From positions 1 through 64,000 of the forward strand of contig CAYTWB010000007.1 of the NCBI GenBank assembly GCA_964441945.1: DNA of 64,000 bases, in the 5' to 3' direction. The stretch is from JADGQM01 sp964441945. GTDB lineage: Bacteria > Desulfobacterota > Syntrophobacteria > Syntrophobacterales > Syntrophobacteraceae. Shown here piece by piece: positions 17,553 to 26,259 of the stretch; position 1 is the first letter of the stretch; each line of letters begins with the position of its first letter. The notes under the pieces were generated by a model. The model searched no databases. It was not told the DNA's origin and was given only the letters and a program-made list of their open reading frames with translations. The position numbers and the translations under genes were made by a program.

Positions 17553-19847
17553 ATGAGACACAGGGAAAAGACCCCGGCACAAGACCACTTGCCCCGTGAC
17601 AGTGAGATGCTTGTGGGTCCGGAGAAACACGAAATGTGGGCTGTTGTTTGCCTGATGGGTGCCTTGCTGGTCCTTTTCAGTCTCATCTCTTTTCATGCCG
17701 GGGACCCAACCCTTTTCAATCCCTCGAAAATCGGGCCCGAAAACTGGGTCGGCTCAGTCGGAGCCAATATTTCCTATTGTCTGCTGCTGCGCCTGGGACT
17801 GGGTGCCTATGTAGTTCCTTTGATCGGCCTGTGGATAAGCTGGTGCCTTTTTTCCGGTCGCCCCTCTTTTGTCCACCCGGGAATTCAACCCCTGGGCATT
17901 GTCCTGCTCCTCTTCAGCGCTATCGCTCTGGCATCGACGTATCTGCCGAAGGCCCATTTCGTTGGGCAGGAACTGCCGGAAGGCGCTGGTGGAGAGCTTG
18001 GGCTCTGGCTTTCCCGGTTTCTGATGGAACGATTCTACTCCATCGGTGCCCATATCCTGCTCGTTGGAACGTTCTTGATTGGGTTCCTGCTCGCCACGCA
18101 TTTCTCCCTCAAGACGATCATCGGAAGCATAAGCCGGCAGGTGTTGTCCGTCCTGAAAGGCTTCTTTTCATTCGTTTCCAGGCTTCTCAAGCGGCTGTGG
18201 CGAAGCACTCCTCCGGTCCAGGGGGAGACCCAAGAGGAGTCGGTCAAGCACTCTGCCGGGCAGCCCCCTGTTGTCGGCGAACAGGCCCCGGCGCTTGAAA
18301 CCCCCCCGCCGCCTTTGCCGGCACGATCCAGGAGAAAGGCGAGAAAGGAGACTGAAGCAAACGAAGCCATCTCGGACCGTCCTGAGCGTTATCGCCTTCC
18401 CTCACTCGATATCCTCGACAATCCTGAAGTGGGTGATCGACCACCCGATTGGAAAAAACTGGAGGAGAACGCACGGATTCTTGAGGAAAAACTAGCTGAT
18501 TTCGGTGTACAGGGAAAGGTGGTGGCGATTTCTCCCGGCCCGGTCATCACGCTCTATGAATATGCTCCTGCACCGGGTATTAAGATCAGCCGCGTTGTGA
18601 GCCTCTCCGATGACTTGTCCATGGCCCTCAAGGCGATCAGTATTCGCGTTGTGGCGCCTATTCCCGGAAAAGCCGCCATCGGTATCGAGCTTCCCAATCA
18701 ACGTCGCGAAATTGTTGCGGCCAGAGCGATCCTGGAGTCTGAAACCTTTTCTTCGTCTTCAATACCGCTGACGATTGCTCTCGGGAAAGATACCACCGGT
18801 CAACCGGTGGTCGCCAATCTCGCCAGGATGCCCCATTTGCTCATCGCCGGCGCAACCGGGACAGGCAAGAGCGTCTGCATCAATACCCTGTTGACCAGCT
18901 TGCTCTTTCGAAACACCCCGGAAGAGGTGCGCCTGCTCTTGATCGACCCCAAGAGAATTGAATTGAAGAGCTATGAGAACATCCCCCATTTGATTCATCC
19001 CGTGGTGAACGATGCGAAAATGGCTACCAGGGCCCTGCGCTGGGCCGTTCAGGAAATGGAGCTGCGCTATCGCATGCTGGCCGAAAAGAACGTCAGAAAT
19101 ATTGAAGGCTACAACAAAGCACTGGCCAGAGAGAAACCTCCGGAGGACCGGATTGAAGGGTCCGCCGAGGACGACCAGGGGATCAAACACCGCCGACTGC
19201 CCTACCTGGTCATTATCATCGACGAACTGGCTGACCTGATGATGGTGGCCTCACGGGAAGTGGAGGAGTCCATCACCCGCCTGGCGCAAATGGCCAGGGC
19301 GGCCGGAATCCACCTGATCCTGGCGACCCAGCGGCCTTCGGTGGATGTTCTGACCGGCATCATCAAGGCAAACATCCCCACCAGGCTCTCTTTTCAAGTC
19401 TCTTCAAGGATAGATTCCCGTACCATTCTGGATACCGGCGGTGCCGAAAGCCTTCTGGGTTCAGGGGATATGCTCTTTTTGCCGCCGGGAACGGCGAAAC
19501 TCCAGCGGATTCACGGTGCGTTCATCTCAGAGGCCGATGTCCAGCGAGCCACAGATTTCTGGCGCGCTCAAAGCCTTGTGGAAGATACCCTAGGGGAACG
19601 GGTCGATTTCAATGATCAAGGCTCCGCGGATGAAATCGCGGAAGAGGACCTGGATGAAAAATATGAGGAGGCAATCCAGCTCGTTTTGGAAACACGGCAG
19701 GCTTCCATCTCAATGTTGCAGAGAAGGCTCAGGGTGGGTTACAACCGGGCCGCGCGCATGATCGAGATGATGGAGCAGCAAGGTATCGTCGGCGCTTCCG
19801 ATGGGATTAAACCAAGAGAAGTATTTGGCAAGGGCGTTTCGCAGTGA
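17553..19847 (+). CDS. FtsK/SpoIIIE DNA translocase
   Basis: A 764-residue septal motor. Four membrane helices lie in the first 190 residues, followed by a short charged and Pro-rich linker (about 215-290). The RecA-like motor domain has Walker A GATGTGKS (433-440) and Walker B (LVIIIDELADLM), and a C-terminal winged-helix gamma domain (RRLRVGYNRAARMIEMM) reads KOPS-type sequences. It clears chromosome dimers from the septum with XerC/D. Linker length is short compared with E. coli FtsK. It starts 34 bases after RNase J. Confidence 0.96.
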   Translation: MRHREKTPAQDHLPRDSEMLVGPEKHEMWAVVCLMGALLVLFSLISFHAGDPTLFNPSKIGPENWVGSVGANISYCLLLRLGLGAYVVPLIGLWISWCLFSGRPSFVHPGIQPLGIVLLLFSAIALASTYLPKAHFVGQELPEGAGGELGLWLSRFLMERFYSIGAHILLVGTFLIGFLLATHFSLKTIIGSISRQVLSVLKGFFSFVSRLLKRLWRSTPPVQGETQEESVKHSAGQPPVVGEQAPALETPPPPLPARSRRKARKETEANEAISDRPERYRLPSLDILDNPEVGDRPPDWKKLEENARILEEKLADFGVQGKVVAISPGPVITLYEYAPAPGIKISRVVSLSDDLSMALKAISIRVVAPIPGKAAIGIELPNQRREIVAARAILESETFSSSSIPLTIALGKDTTGQPVVANLARMPHLLIAGATGTGKSVCINTLLTSLLFRNTPEEVRLLLIDPKRIELKSYENIPHLIHPVVNDAKMATRALRWAVQEMELRYRMLAEKNVRNIEGYNKALAREKPPEDRIEGSAEDDQGIKHRRLPYLVIIIDELADLMMVASREVEESITRLAQMARAAGIHLILATQRPSVDVLTGIIKANIPTRLSFQVSSRIDSRTILDTGGAESLLGSGDMLFLPPGTAKLQRIHGAFISEADVQRATDFWRAQSLVEDTLGERVDFNDQGSADEIAEEDLDEKYEEAIQLVLETRQASISMLQRRLRVGYNRAARMIEMMEQQGIVGASDGIKPREVFGKGVSQ

Positions 19848-19865
19848 AAGGATATTGACGGGTCT

Positions 19866-20612
19866 ATGGCAAGAAATCTCGGCTGTTACATCACCATCGT
19901 GTTCCTGGTGGGTGCTTTCTTCGCAGTGCCGTTCGAGAACGGCTGTGCCGAGGCGCCTCTTGTGGCTGGTGAAATTCTAAAAAAGACCGGAGCGGTCTAT
20001 CAGCAGACGAAGGCCTTCTCAGCCGGTTTCCAGCAATCGGTAACGTCTGCCGCCGCCGGCAGGATGTCCTCGGAGGCTTCCGGGAGGCTCTACTATGAAA
20101 AGCCGCAACAGATGCGCTGGGAGTATGAAAAGCCTGAACCGCAGGTTTTTGTTGCCAATCATCAACTTGCCTGGCTTTATGTTCCTTCGGAAAAGCAAAT
20201 CTCACTTTCCGATTCCAGGAAAATCTTTTCCCACCCGCTGGCCCAGACTTTTTTCGAAGGAGTTGGCGAGCTTAGAAAGCACTACGACGTCACACTGGAT
20301 CACAAGCAGTCCACAAAAGAGTCGGCTGTTCTGAAGCTTATTTCCAAGAAGGAAGACCCGGAGATCACAACCCTGTTCCTGACCATCGACCTGCAGACTT
20401 ACCGCATCTCCGTGATTGAGGCCCATAACGCGTTGGGAAACATCAACCGCATCAGCCTCGATTCCCAAAGGGCCCTATCAGGCCACGATCCGCTGCTTTT
20501 CCAGCTGGATGTGCCGCCGGCCGTTGACGTTGTCGATGCCGAAGGGCGTCCACTCACCCCAGCGGAAATCGACAAGCTCAGGCACGATCCTCAAGCGGGG
20601 AGCGGGAAATAG
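19866..20612 (+). CDS. LolA, periplasmic lipoprotein carrier
   Basis: A 248-residue protein with an N-terminal signal peptide (hydrophobic to about residue 22, cleavage near GCAEA) and a LolA-like half-barrel domain (FQQSVTS ... GRLYYEKPQQMRWEYEKPEPQVFV). It should shuttle outer-membrane lipoproteins from LolCDE to LolB or the outer membrane. It lies 18 bases after ftsK, a frequent pairing. The gene ends 17 bases from the convergent unknown gene on the other strand, and no terminator is seen between them. Confidence 0.9.
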   Translation: MARNLGCYITIVFLVGAFFAVPFENGCAEAPLVAGEILKKTGAVYQQTKAFSAGFQQSVTSAAAGRMSSEASGRLYYEKPQQMRWEYEKPEPQVFVANHQLAWLYVPSEKQISLSDSRKIFSHPLAQTFFEGVGELRKHYDVTLDHKQSTKESAVLKLISKKEDPEITTLFLTIDLQTYRISVIEAHNALGNINRISLDSQRALSGHDPLLFQLDVPPAVDVVDAEGRPLTPAEIDKLRHDPQAGSGK

Positions 20613-20629
20613 CCGGCAGAGGCATGAGC

Positions 20630-21343
20630 TCATTCCAGTAAACGCTGAACACGGTCTTCATATTTTCGATACACTTCATGTGCCAGTTCCTGAAGGGAGG
20701 AATCGATTGCCTCGGGCTTCGGCAAAGCAAGGGGAGCGGGAACGCACAGATCTTCAAATCTGATCTGAGGGATGTAGAGCCTTTGATCCACCGAAGCCAG
20801 TTCCTCCGCGGTGAAATTTCCCCCGAGGAATTGCTTCCTCTCCAGGGTGACGGTGTCCAGGCCCTTGAGAAAGCTCAAGATGGTGAGTAGATCAAAGTTC
20901 TGTTGAAAATGTTTGATGTTGCTGTTCACTGCCCGGCATTGGGCGCTCAACTCCTCAAAAGTCGCCCGGTATCGTTCCATCCATTGATACAGCCGATTGT
21001 AGGATTCAACGAGCAGTTTTCTGAATTTTGCTCTGTCGGTGAGCGCCCTCACACGAATGAAGTGTATCCTGCGGGAGGGCTTTTTCTGCGAGCAATCGCA
21101 CCAGAAAGAGGGTTGGGGAATGCCGAGGAGAGTGTTGAGCTTCTTCACCATGTCCGGATGAATCATCAGATGAACCACCCGGTTCAGTCGTCTGCCGGCT
21201 CGAAGAGCACGCTCTTTGGCGCTTTCAGCCAGGTTTTCGATCTCTTCAATCTGCAGTCCGACAAGACGCCGCTCGGTCAGATAGTTCTCAAGGATGTCTT
21301 CTTTGATTTGACGGGTAAGACTGGAGATCAGGTCCTCATCCAT
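20630..21343 (-). CDS. Unknown 237-residue protein, last gene of the fusA operon
   Basis: I do not recognise the family. It is a soluble, strongly helical protein with no signal peptide or membrane segment. The middle contains FWCDCSQKK and a run of basic residues, then a long amphipathic stretch (about 100-165) that could form a coiled coil. It follows the P-loop ATPase gene by 45 bases, and that gene follows fusA by 29 bases, so all three are probably one transcript. A shared function of the last two is plausible but unproven. Confidence 0.75.
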   Translation of the reverse strand: MDEDLISSLTRQIKEDILENYLTERRLVGLQIEEIENLAESAKERALRAGRRLNRVVHLMIHPDMVKKLNTLLGIPQPSFWCDCSQKKPSRRIHFIRVRALTDRAKFRKLLVESYNRLYQWMERYRATFEELSAQCRAVNSNIKHFQQNFDLLTILSFLKGLDTVTLERKQFLGGNFTAEELASVDQRLYIPQIRFEDLCVPAPLALPKPEAIDSSLQELAHEVYRKYEDRVQRLLE

Positions 21344-21388
21344 TGAGCCTAGTCCTCAGAAAGACAGTGTCTCGCGAGCCGGAGCACC

Positions 21389-22093
21389 TCAGCCCTTGAG
21401 CATGAGACAGGTCTGCGGGTTGAGAAAGATGTCGGGATGATCCGGGCGGTAAAGGCCGCCATGCTTCAAGATCCTCACCTGCAAGGCGCTCGGGCTGGGT
21501 TCCAGCAACAGAATCGCGTCAAAGAGTTCATCGGTCTCGTGGCAGGGGTATGGAATCCCATGTTCATTCGTGACGGCAATGTGCCGATGTGTCCTGATGG
21601 ACATCCACAAGGGAAGTCCGTGTGCCTGTGCAAAGCTTTTCAGCTCTGTTGCGGTTGCACGAGGCCCCTGGTCGAAATCGAGGCCGTCCAAAACAATCAA
21701 AGCCGGATGAAAATCGGTCTGCTCTTGCAGGTCTTGAAGGCTTTTCTCCAGTTTTTGAACGCTGAAGGTTTGATGCAGGTAGGCCAGTATAAAGCGGAGC
21801 GATTCGATACGATGGTATTGTGCGGTGCATTCCTCTCTGGATGCAGTGCCAAAAAGGTCCTTGATCAGCTCCTGATACCATATCTTGATCTTTTCCGCAG
21901 TGCCGTCAACGCTCACATGCAGCACAGGTTGGTTTTTGAACAGGTGCTCCAGGGCGATGTGGGTCAGACATGCGGTCTTCCCCACTCCGGCTCGGGCCAT
22001 CAGAGCGCCGAGTTCACCCTGTCCAAGAGGCTTGCCAAGGGTCCTGGCGACAAGCTCAATGGCTGACTGAGCTTCGGCTTGGTCAGATTTCAT
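21389..22093 (-). CDS. RecA/DnaB-fold P-loop ATPase, function unknown
   Basis: A 234-residue protein with Walker A ARAGVGKT (33-40) and a Walker B-like ALIVLDGLDF near residue 135, arranged as in RecA, KaiC or DnaB-type ATPases rather than ABC or AAA+ proteins. It lacks recognisable DNA-binding or sensor domains. A deltaproteobacterial protein of this type is familiar to me only as an uncharacterised ATPase. It sits between fusA and an unknown helical protein in one operon, so a role near translation or stress is possible but not shown. Confidence 0.8.
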   Translation of the reverse strand: MKSDQAEAQSAIELVARTLGKPLGQGELGALMARAGVGKTACLTHIALEHLFKNQPVLHVSVDGTAEKIKIWYQELIKDLFGTASREECTAQYHRIESLRFILAYLHQTFSVQKLEKSLQDLQEQTDFHPALIVLDGLDFDQGPRATATELKSFAQAHGLPLWMSIRTHRHIAVTNEHGIPYPCHETDELFDAILLLEPSPSALQVRILKHGGLYRPDHPDIFLNPQTCLMLKG

Positions 22094-22122
22094 GCCGTTT
22101 CTCCTTCAAAAAAACTTCGCTG

Positions 22123-24213
22123 CTACATGTTTTTGACAGGAAGCTGTTCTTCTTTGTACCTCCTGACGATCTCTTCTGCAAGACTTCGCGGCACCGGGCT
22201 GTAGTGGGCAAATTCCATGGTGAATTCCGCCTTGCCCTGAGTGGCTGAGCGAACGACGGTCGAATACCCGAACATCTCCGACAGCGGCACTTCCGCTTCA
22301 ATGGTAGAGAAAACGCCATCTTCAGAAGTGCTGATGATGATACCCCGCCTCTGGTTCAACGTCCCCATCACCGTCCCCTGATACTCCGACGGTGTTTCAA
22401 CGACCACCTTCATCACCGGTTCCAGGATGTTGGGGCCGGCTTTTGGATAGGCTGAACGAAAGGCCCCGATCGCCGCCTGCTGAAAAGCCAGGTCGGATGA
22501 GTCCACCGCATGGGCCGCACCGTCATCGATGGTTACCTTTATCCCTACGATTGGAAAGCCTGACAGGGTCCCCTTCTTCAGACACGCCTGGAACCCCTTG
22601 TCGCAGGAAGAGATGAATTCTGTGGGGATGGCGCCTCCCGTGATTTTGTTGATAAACTGGTAGTCCCCTTCGGCGCCGGGTTCGATAAAGCCTGCCACCC
22701 GCCCATATTGTCCGGCCCCACCGGTTTGCTTCCTGTGAGTATAATTGAAATCAGCCCGCTGAGTAATCGCCTCTCTGTAGGCGACCTTGGGCATGCCTGT
22801 TTCCAGTTCCACCTGGTATTCCCGCCGCATCCTCTCTACGTAGACATCGAGATGCAACTCACCCATACCACAGATGATCGTTTCTCCGGTTTCCTCCTCC
22901 AGATGACACCGGAAGGTCGGGTCCTCTTTGGTGAAACGAGTGAGGGCCTTGCTGACGCTCATTTCGGATTTTCGGTCTTTGGGCTTGATGGCCAGGGATA
23001 TGACCGGAGCCGGTACATACATGGACGTCATGGTGTAGTTCACCCGCCCGTCCGTGAACGTATCCCCCGAGATACAGTCAATTCCGAACAGGGCGACAAT
23101 GGTTCCTGCGGCGGCACTTTCAATCTCCTCCATTTCGTCCGCATGCATCCTGACCAGACGACCGACCTTCGACCGCTTTCCATTCCGCATATTGACGATG
23201 GTGGCGCCTTTCGTCAAGGTCCCCTGGTAGAGTCGCACGTAGGTCAGTTGCCCGTAGCGGCTGACCTCAAGCTTGAACGCCAGCATGACCAGAGGAAGGT
23301 CGGGAGCATTTCTCAGAACTGTTTCAGCCTGGTCCCGGTCGATGTCCAGTGCAGTGGCCGTTGCATCGAGCGGACTGGGCAGGTAACGGGATACGGCGTC
23401 CAGGAGGGTCTGGACCCCTTTGTTCTTGTAGGCGGAACCGATGAGCACCGGGGTGATTTTGAGGGCAAGGGTCCCTCGGCGAATGGCGTCAAGCATGAGC
23501 TCTTCAGTGATGCGCTCCTCGAGGATCGCCTCGGTGAGCTCATCGGAAAAGAGGGAAATGACATCCAATAGTGCCTCACGAGCTTCCAAGGCCTGGGTCA
23601 AAAGCTCGCCGGGGATTTCTCCACTGCAGATCTCCTCCCCGTGGTCCCCTTCAAACCTCAAGGCCTTCATGGCAATGAGATCCACCACTCCCTCGTGGCC
23701 GGCTTCCAGACCCAACGGGACCTGCAACAGCACGGGATTGTGGTTGAGTCTTTCTCGAAGCTGGCGGACCACCCGAAAGGGGTCCGCTCCCGTTCGGTCA
23801 CACTTATTGATGAAGGCTATCCGGGGGACTTTGTAGCGAGCCATCTGGCGATCCACCGTCACCGATTGTGATTGGACACCACCGACAGCGCAAAGAACCA
23901 GAACGGCACCATCCAGCACACGCAGCGCTCTTTCCACTTCAATCGTGAAGTCCACGTGCCCTGGTGTGTCAATGATGTTGATCGAATAGTCATTCCACTT
24001 ACAATATGTGGCCGCAGACTGGATGGTGATGCCTCGCTCCCTTTCCAGCTCCATAAAATCCATCTTGGCACCCACTCCGTCCTTCCCCTTCACATCATGC
24101 ATCGCATGGATCCGCTGGGTGTAATAGAGAATCCGTTCTGTGAGGGTGGTCTTGCCCGAGTCTATGTGAGCGCTGATGCCGATATTTCGGGTTTTTGAAA
24201 GATCGTTGTTCAT
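22123..24213 (-). CDS. Elongation factor G, mitochondrial EFG1-like (spd) type
   Basis: A 696-residue translational GTPase that drives ribosomal translocation. G1 is AHIDSGKT (15-22), with Ser where most bacterial EF-G has Ala. Further motifs are RGITI (switch), DTPGH (G3) and NKCD (G4). The stretches MHDVKGKDGVGA and VLDGAVLVLCAVGGVQSQS are typical of mitochondrial EFG1 and the related spd-type EF-G of spirochaetes, planctomycetes and some deltaproteobacteria. A longer frame extends to 24384, but homology begins at ATG 24213 (MNNDLSKTRN). It is not next to rpsL, rpsG or tuf, so it is outside the str operon. A second, ordinary EF-G may exist elsewhere. Confidence 0.95.
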   Translation of the reverse strand: MNNDLSKTRNIGISAHIDSGKTTLTERILYYTQRIHAMHDVKGKDGVGAKMDFMELERERGITIQSAATYCKWNDYSINIIDTPGHVDFTIEVERALRVLDGAVLVLCAVGGVQSQSVTVDRQMARYKVPRIAFINKCDRTGADPFRVVRQLRERLNHNPVLLQVPLGLEAGHEGVVDLIAMKALRFEGDHGEEICSGEIPGELLTQALEAREALLDVISLFSDELTEAILEERITEELMLDAIRRGTLALKITPVLIGSAYKNKGVQTLLDAVSRYLPSPLDATATALDIDRDQAETVLRNAPDLPLVMLAFKLEVSRYGQLTYVRLYQGTLTKGATIVNMRNGKRSKVGRLVRMHADEMEEIESAAAGTIVALFGIDCISGDTFTDGRVNYTMTSMYVPAPVISLAIKPKDRKSEMSVSKALTRFTKEDPTFRCHLEEETGETIICGMGELHLDVYVERMRREYQVELETGMPKVAYREAITQRADFNYTHRKQTGGAGQYGRVAGFIEPGAEGDYQFINKITGGAIPTEFISSCDKGFQACLKKGTLSGFPIVGIKVTIDDGAAHAVDSSDLAFQQAAIGAFRSAYPKAGPNILEPVMKVVVETPSEYQGTVMGTLNQRRGIIISTSEDGVFSTIEAEVPLSEMFGYSTVVRSATQGKAEFTMEFAHYSPVPRSLAEEIVRRYKEEQLPVKNM

Positions 24214-24266
24214 AGTACCTGGTTGACGGCTCCTTTCCGGCATTAGGTCTATATTCTGAAAACACC

Positions 24267-24297
24267 AAATAAAAACGGGCACTCTGTTCGTGCCCGT
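24267..24297 (-). terminator. Intrinsic terminator after the MepA-like gene
   Basis: On the minus strand, ACGGGCAC, a 7-base loop, GTGCCCGT, then TTTTTATTT. Perfect 8-bp stem. It lies about 110 bases past the murein endopeptidase stop and ahead of fusA, separating the two transcripts. Confidence 0.85.
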
Positions 24298-24406
24298 CAG
24301 GAGCGATGGTTCATAACAAAAAGACCCGGAGAAGGAAAGAACAATTTGTCGAGGGTGAAGGAGAGCACTCCAAAAAGCTGACAAAGAGGACGCCGAAGCC
24401 TGCGAT

Positions 24407-25948
24407 CTACTTGCCGGATAACCTCCTCTTACCCTTGTCCGCAGTGGGCTTTGCCGGCTTTGCAGTGCTCGTTTTGTTCACCGATTTCGCCGAGGTTTTC
24501 TGGATACTCAGCGAATTTTGCTTAGACAAGACAACAGACTTTGCCTTGGTGTTGGGAACGGGCTTCATGTTAGCTTGCAGAGTGCTCGGCCTGGAAACGG
24601 ACCGCTTCGATTTGGACTTCAGGGAGCTCCTGGTCGCTTTGGAGGAAGTAGTATTTCTTTGAGGGGCATTTTGGAGACAGAGCTGAATTTTCTGGCCGGC
24701 CTTGATTGTTGAATTCTTGCTCAAACCATTTATCCGGCACAGGGCGTCAAGATTCAAACCCTGCTGCTTCGCGATCTTAGCCAGTGTATCGTTTCTTCCA
24801 GCGGTATAGACCGCGGGTATGACCCCAACCCCGGAGGTTTTAGGGTTGGCCACGGAAACAGCAGGTACCGATTTGGAAGCACCGGAGCTCGCGATATCTC
24901 CATAATCGGAACCGGACCTGGTCAGCCTTATTCTCTGTCCGGGCACTACGGCATCCGACCGAGCCTCGGCAACGATGGAGGATGCCAGCTGGGTCCCGGG
25001 TGAATCGGGTACCGAATCCGGTTGCAGAGACCTTGCCAGGCGTACGGGCTCCACTTCAAAACTTCGCTTATAGAAGACCATGCAGGCGCCGGGAGCGGGT
25101 GTGTCATTCGACCCGATCCGGTTCCACCGGCAAAGGTCTTCTTGCTTGACCCCAAAACTCTGAGCCAGACCCTGAAGCCCAGGTTCGTTGCCTTTGACAT
25201 AATAGTTCACCTGCTTGGGAAGGTAGGCCTGCTGAGCCATCTCGATGGCAGCCAGCTTTTGATCGTCGCCGTCTCCTACACGTGCCGCCATGGTCGACCA
25301 GGGGGTGTAAAACCGGATATGAATATGATCGTAATGCCCACGAACGTGCTGCATGATGGCACCCCGGTTGTTGCCGAACAATGCTTCCAGGTAGGCCGGG
25401 TTTCCGCCGGAGCTGAGAGCATAGTCATGCAGCAGCTCCTGAATCCTTCGGTCCAGAAAGATGTACTGCACGTGCTGGGAACGAAGCACATGCTCAATGA
25501 GACACCAGGTTTTCGGAATATCAATGTTTTCCGAGTTCATGGGGACAAAGGTATCGAGAATCCGGTTGTCCCGGGCATACATCCCGAGGTCGACGTCGCG
25601 CCCATTCTGGTGAGACCGGTGCATGTTGAGCCAGCCGCCGCCGGCACGTGAAAAATCACCCACGAAGAGGTTGCATGTCTCGGGGTATCGTTCCCGGACC
25701 GCGTCAAAGGCATCCAGTAAGGCCCCAATTACCTCCGGGGTGGTATACGAACGTTCCGGATCGCGCAGAGAATACCCCTGGAATTGGTCCGGAAAAGGAA
25801 TGCCATTAACGAGACGCCCCTGGTACGGGCGGCCGACGGAAACAGTGATGGAAAACGCGAAACCCTCAAATAAAACCAATAGAAACCACATTGTGATAAC
25901 ACAAACGAACGGTACCCTCATCCTGGCGCAAGAGTCGGAAAGCCTCAT
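24407..25948 (-). CDS. MepA-like murein endopeptidase with LysM repeats
   Basis: A 513-residue secreted protein. After a hydrophobic signal segment (about residues 10-33) comes a penicillin-insensitive murein endopeptidase (M74) domain with metal ligands in HRSHQNGRDVDLG and HYDHIHIRF. Two LysM peptidoglycan-binding modules follow (about 245-290 and 375-420; the second reads YTAGRNDTLAKIAKQQGL). The last 85 residues are a low-complexity Lys/Ser/Thr tail, unusual for the family, whose ordinary members end near 270. It should cut D-Ala-mDAP cross-links. GGGGAG precedes ATG 25948. It lies downstream of the L,D-transpeptidase gene on the same strand. Confidence 0.9.
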   Translation of the reverse strand: MRLSDSCARMRVPFVCVITMWFLLVLFEGFAFSITVSVGRPYQGRLVNGIPFPDQFQGYSLRDPERSYTTPEVIGALLDAFDAVRERYPETCNLFVGDFSRAGGGWLNMHRSHQNGRDVDLGMYARDNRILDTFVPMNSENIDIPKTWCLIEHVLRSQHVQYIFLDRRIQELLHDYALSSGGNPAYLEALFGNNRGAIMQHVRGHYDHIHIRFYTPWSTMAARVGDGDDQKLAAIEMAQQAYLPKQVNYYVKGNEPGLQGLAQSFGVKQEDLCRWNRIGSNDTPAPGACMVFYKRSFEVEPVRLARSLQPDSVPDSPGTQLASSIVAEARSDAVVPGQRIRLTRSGSDYGDIASSGASKSVPAVSVANPKTSGVGVIPAVYTAGRNDTLAKIAKQQGLNLDALCRINGLSKNSTIKAGQKIQLCLQNAPQRNTTSSKATRSSLKSKSKRSVSRPSTLQANMKPVPNTKAKSVVLSKQNSLSIQKTSAKSVNKTSTAKPAKPTADKGKRRLSGK

Positions 25949-26259
25949 GCCGCTTCTCCCCTATATCCTCATATCTACAATGATCGAGCTTTTCTTACCT
26001 GATGGAGCCGTGCCGACGTTCTTGTGTTTTACTTCACTAGTCCAAAAGGAGATCGCTGTCAAATCTTTTTTTGGGAAAGGGTCTTTGGAAGACCTGGGAG
26101 AAAAGATGTAAGGATTGGATATAACAAGAAAAGTGAGTAATCCCCATCCGCCGGCCCCGGTGGGCAAACAACAGGGTTTTGGATTGGCTGATACCGCCTG
26201 GACCTGCTAACCATTGGATTATATTAATAAGAAAATCTTTTTGTAGGAAAACCTGCCAG
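25949..26259. other. Gap between L,D-transpeptidase and MepA-like genes
   Basis: There is no gene. On the minus strand TTGACA (26062-26057), a 17-base spacer and TAGTGA (26039-26034) make a weak promoter candidate about 85 bases before the MepA-like start. The remainder is AT-rich and shows nothing recognisable. Confidence 0.4.

Noticed and set aside
24306..24662. A 118-codon plus-strand frame opposite the MepA-like gene
   Set aside because: It is the complement of the low-complexity tail and shows no family pattern.
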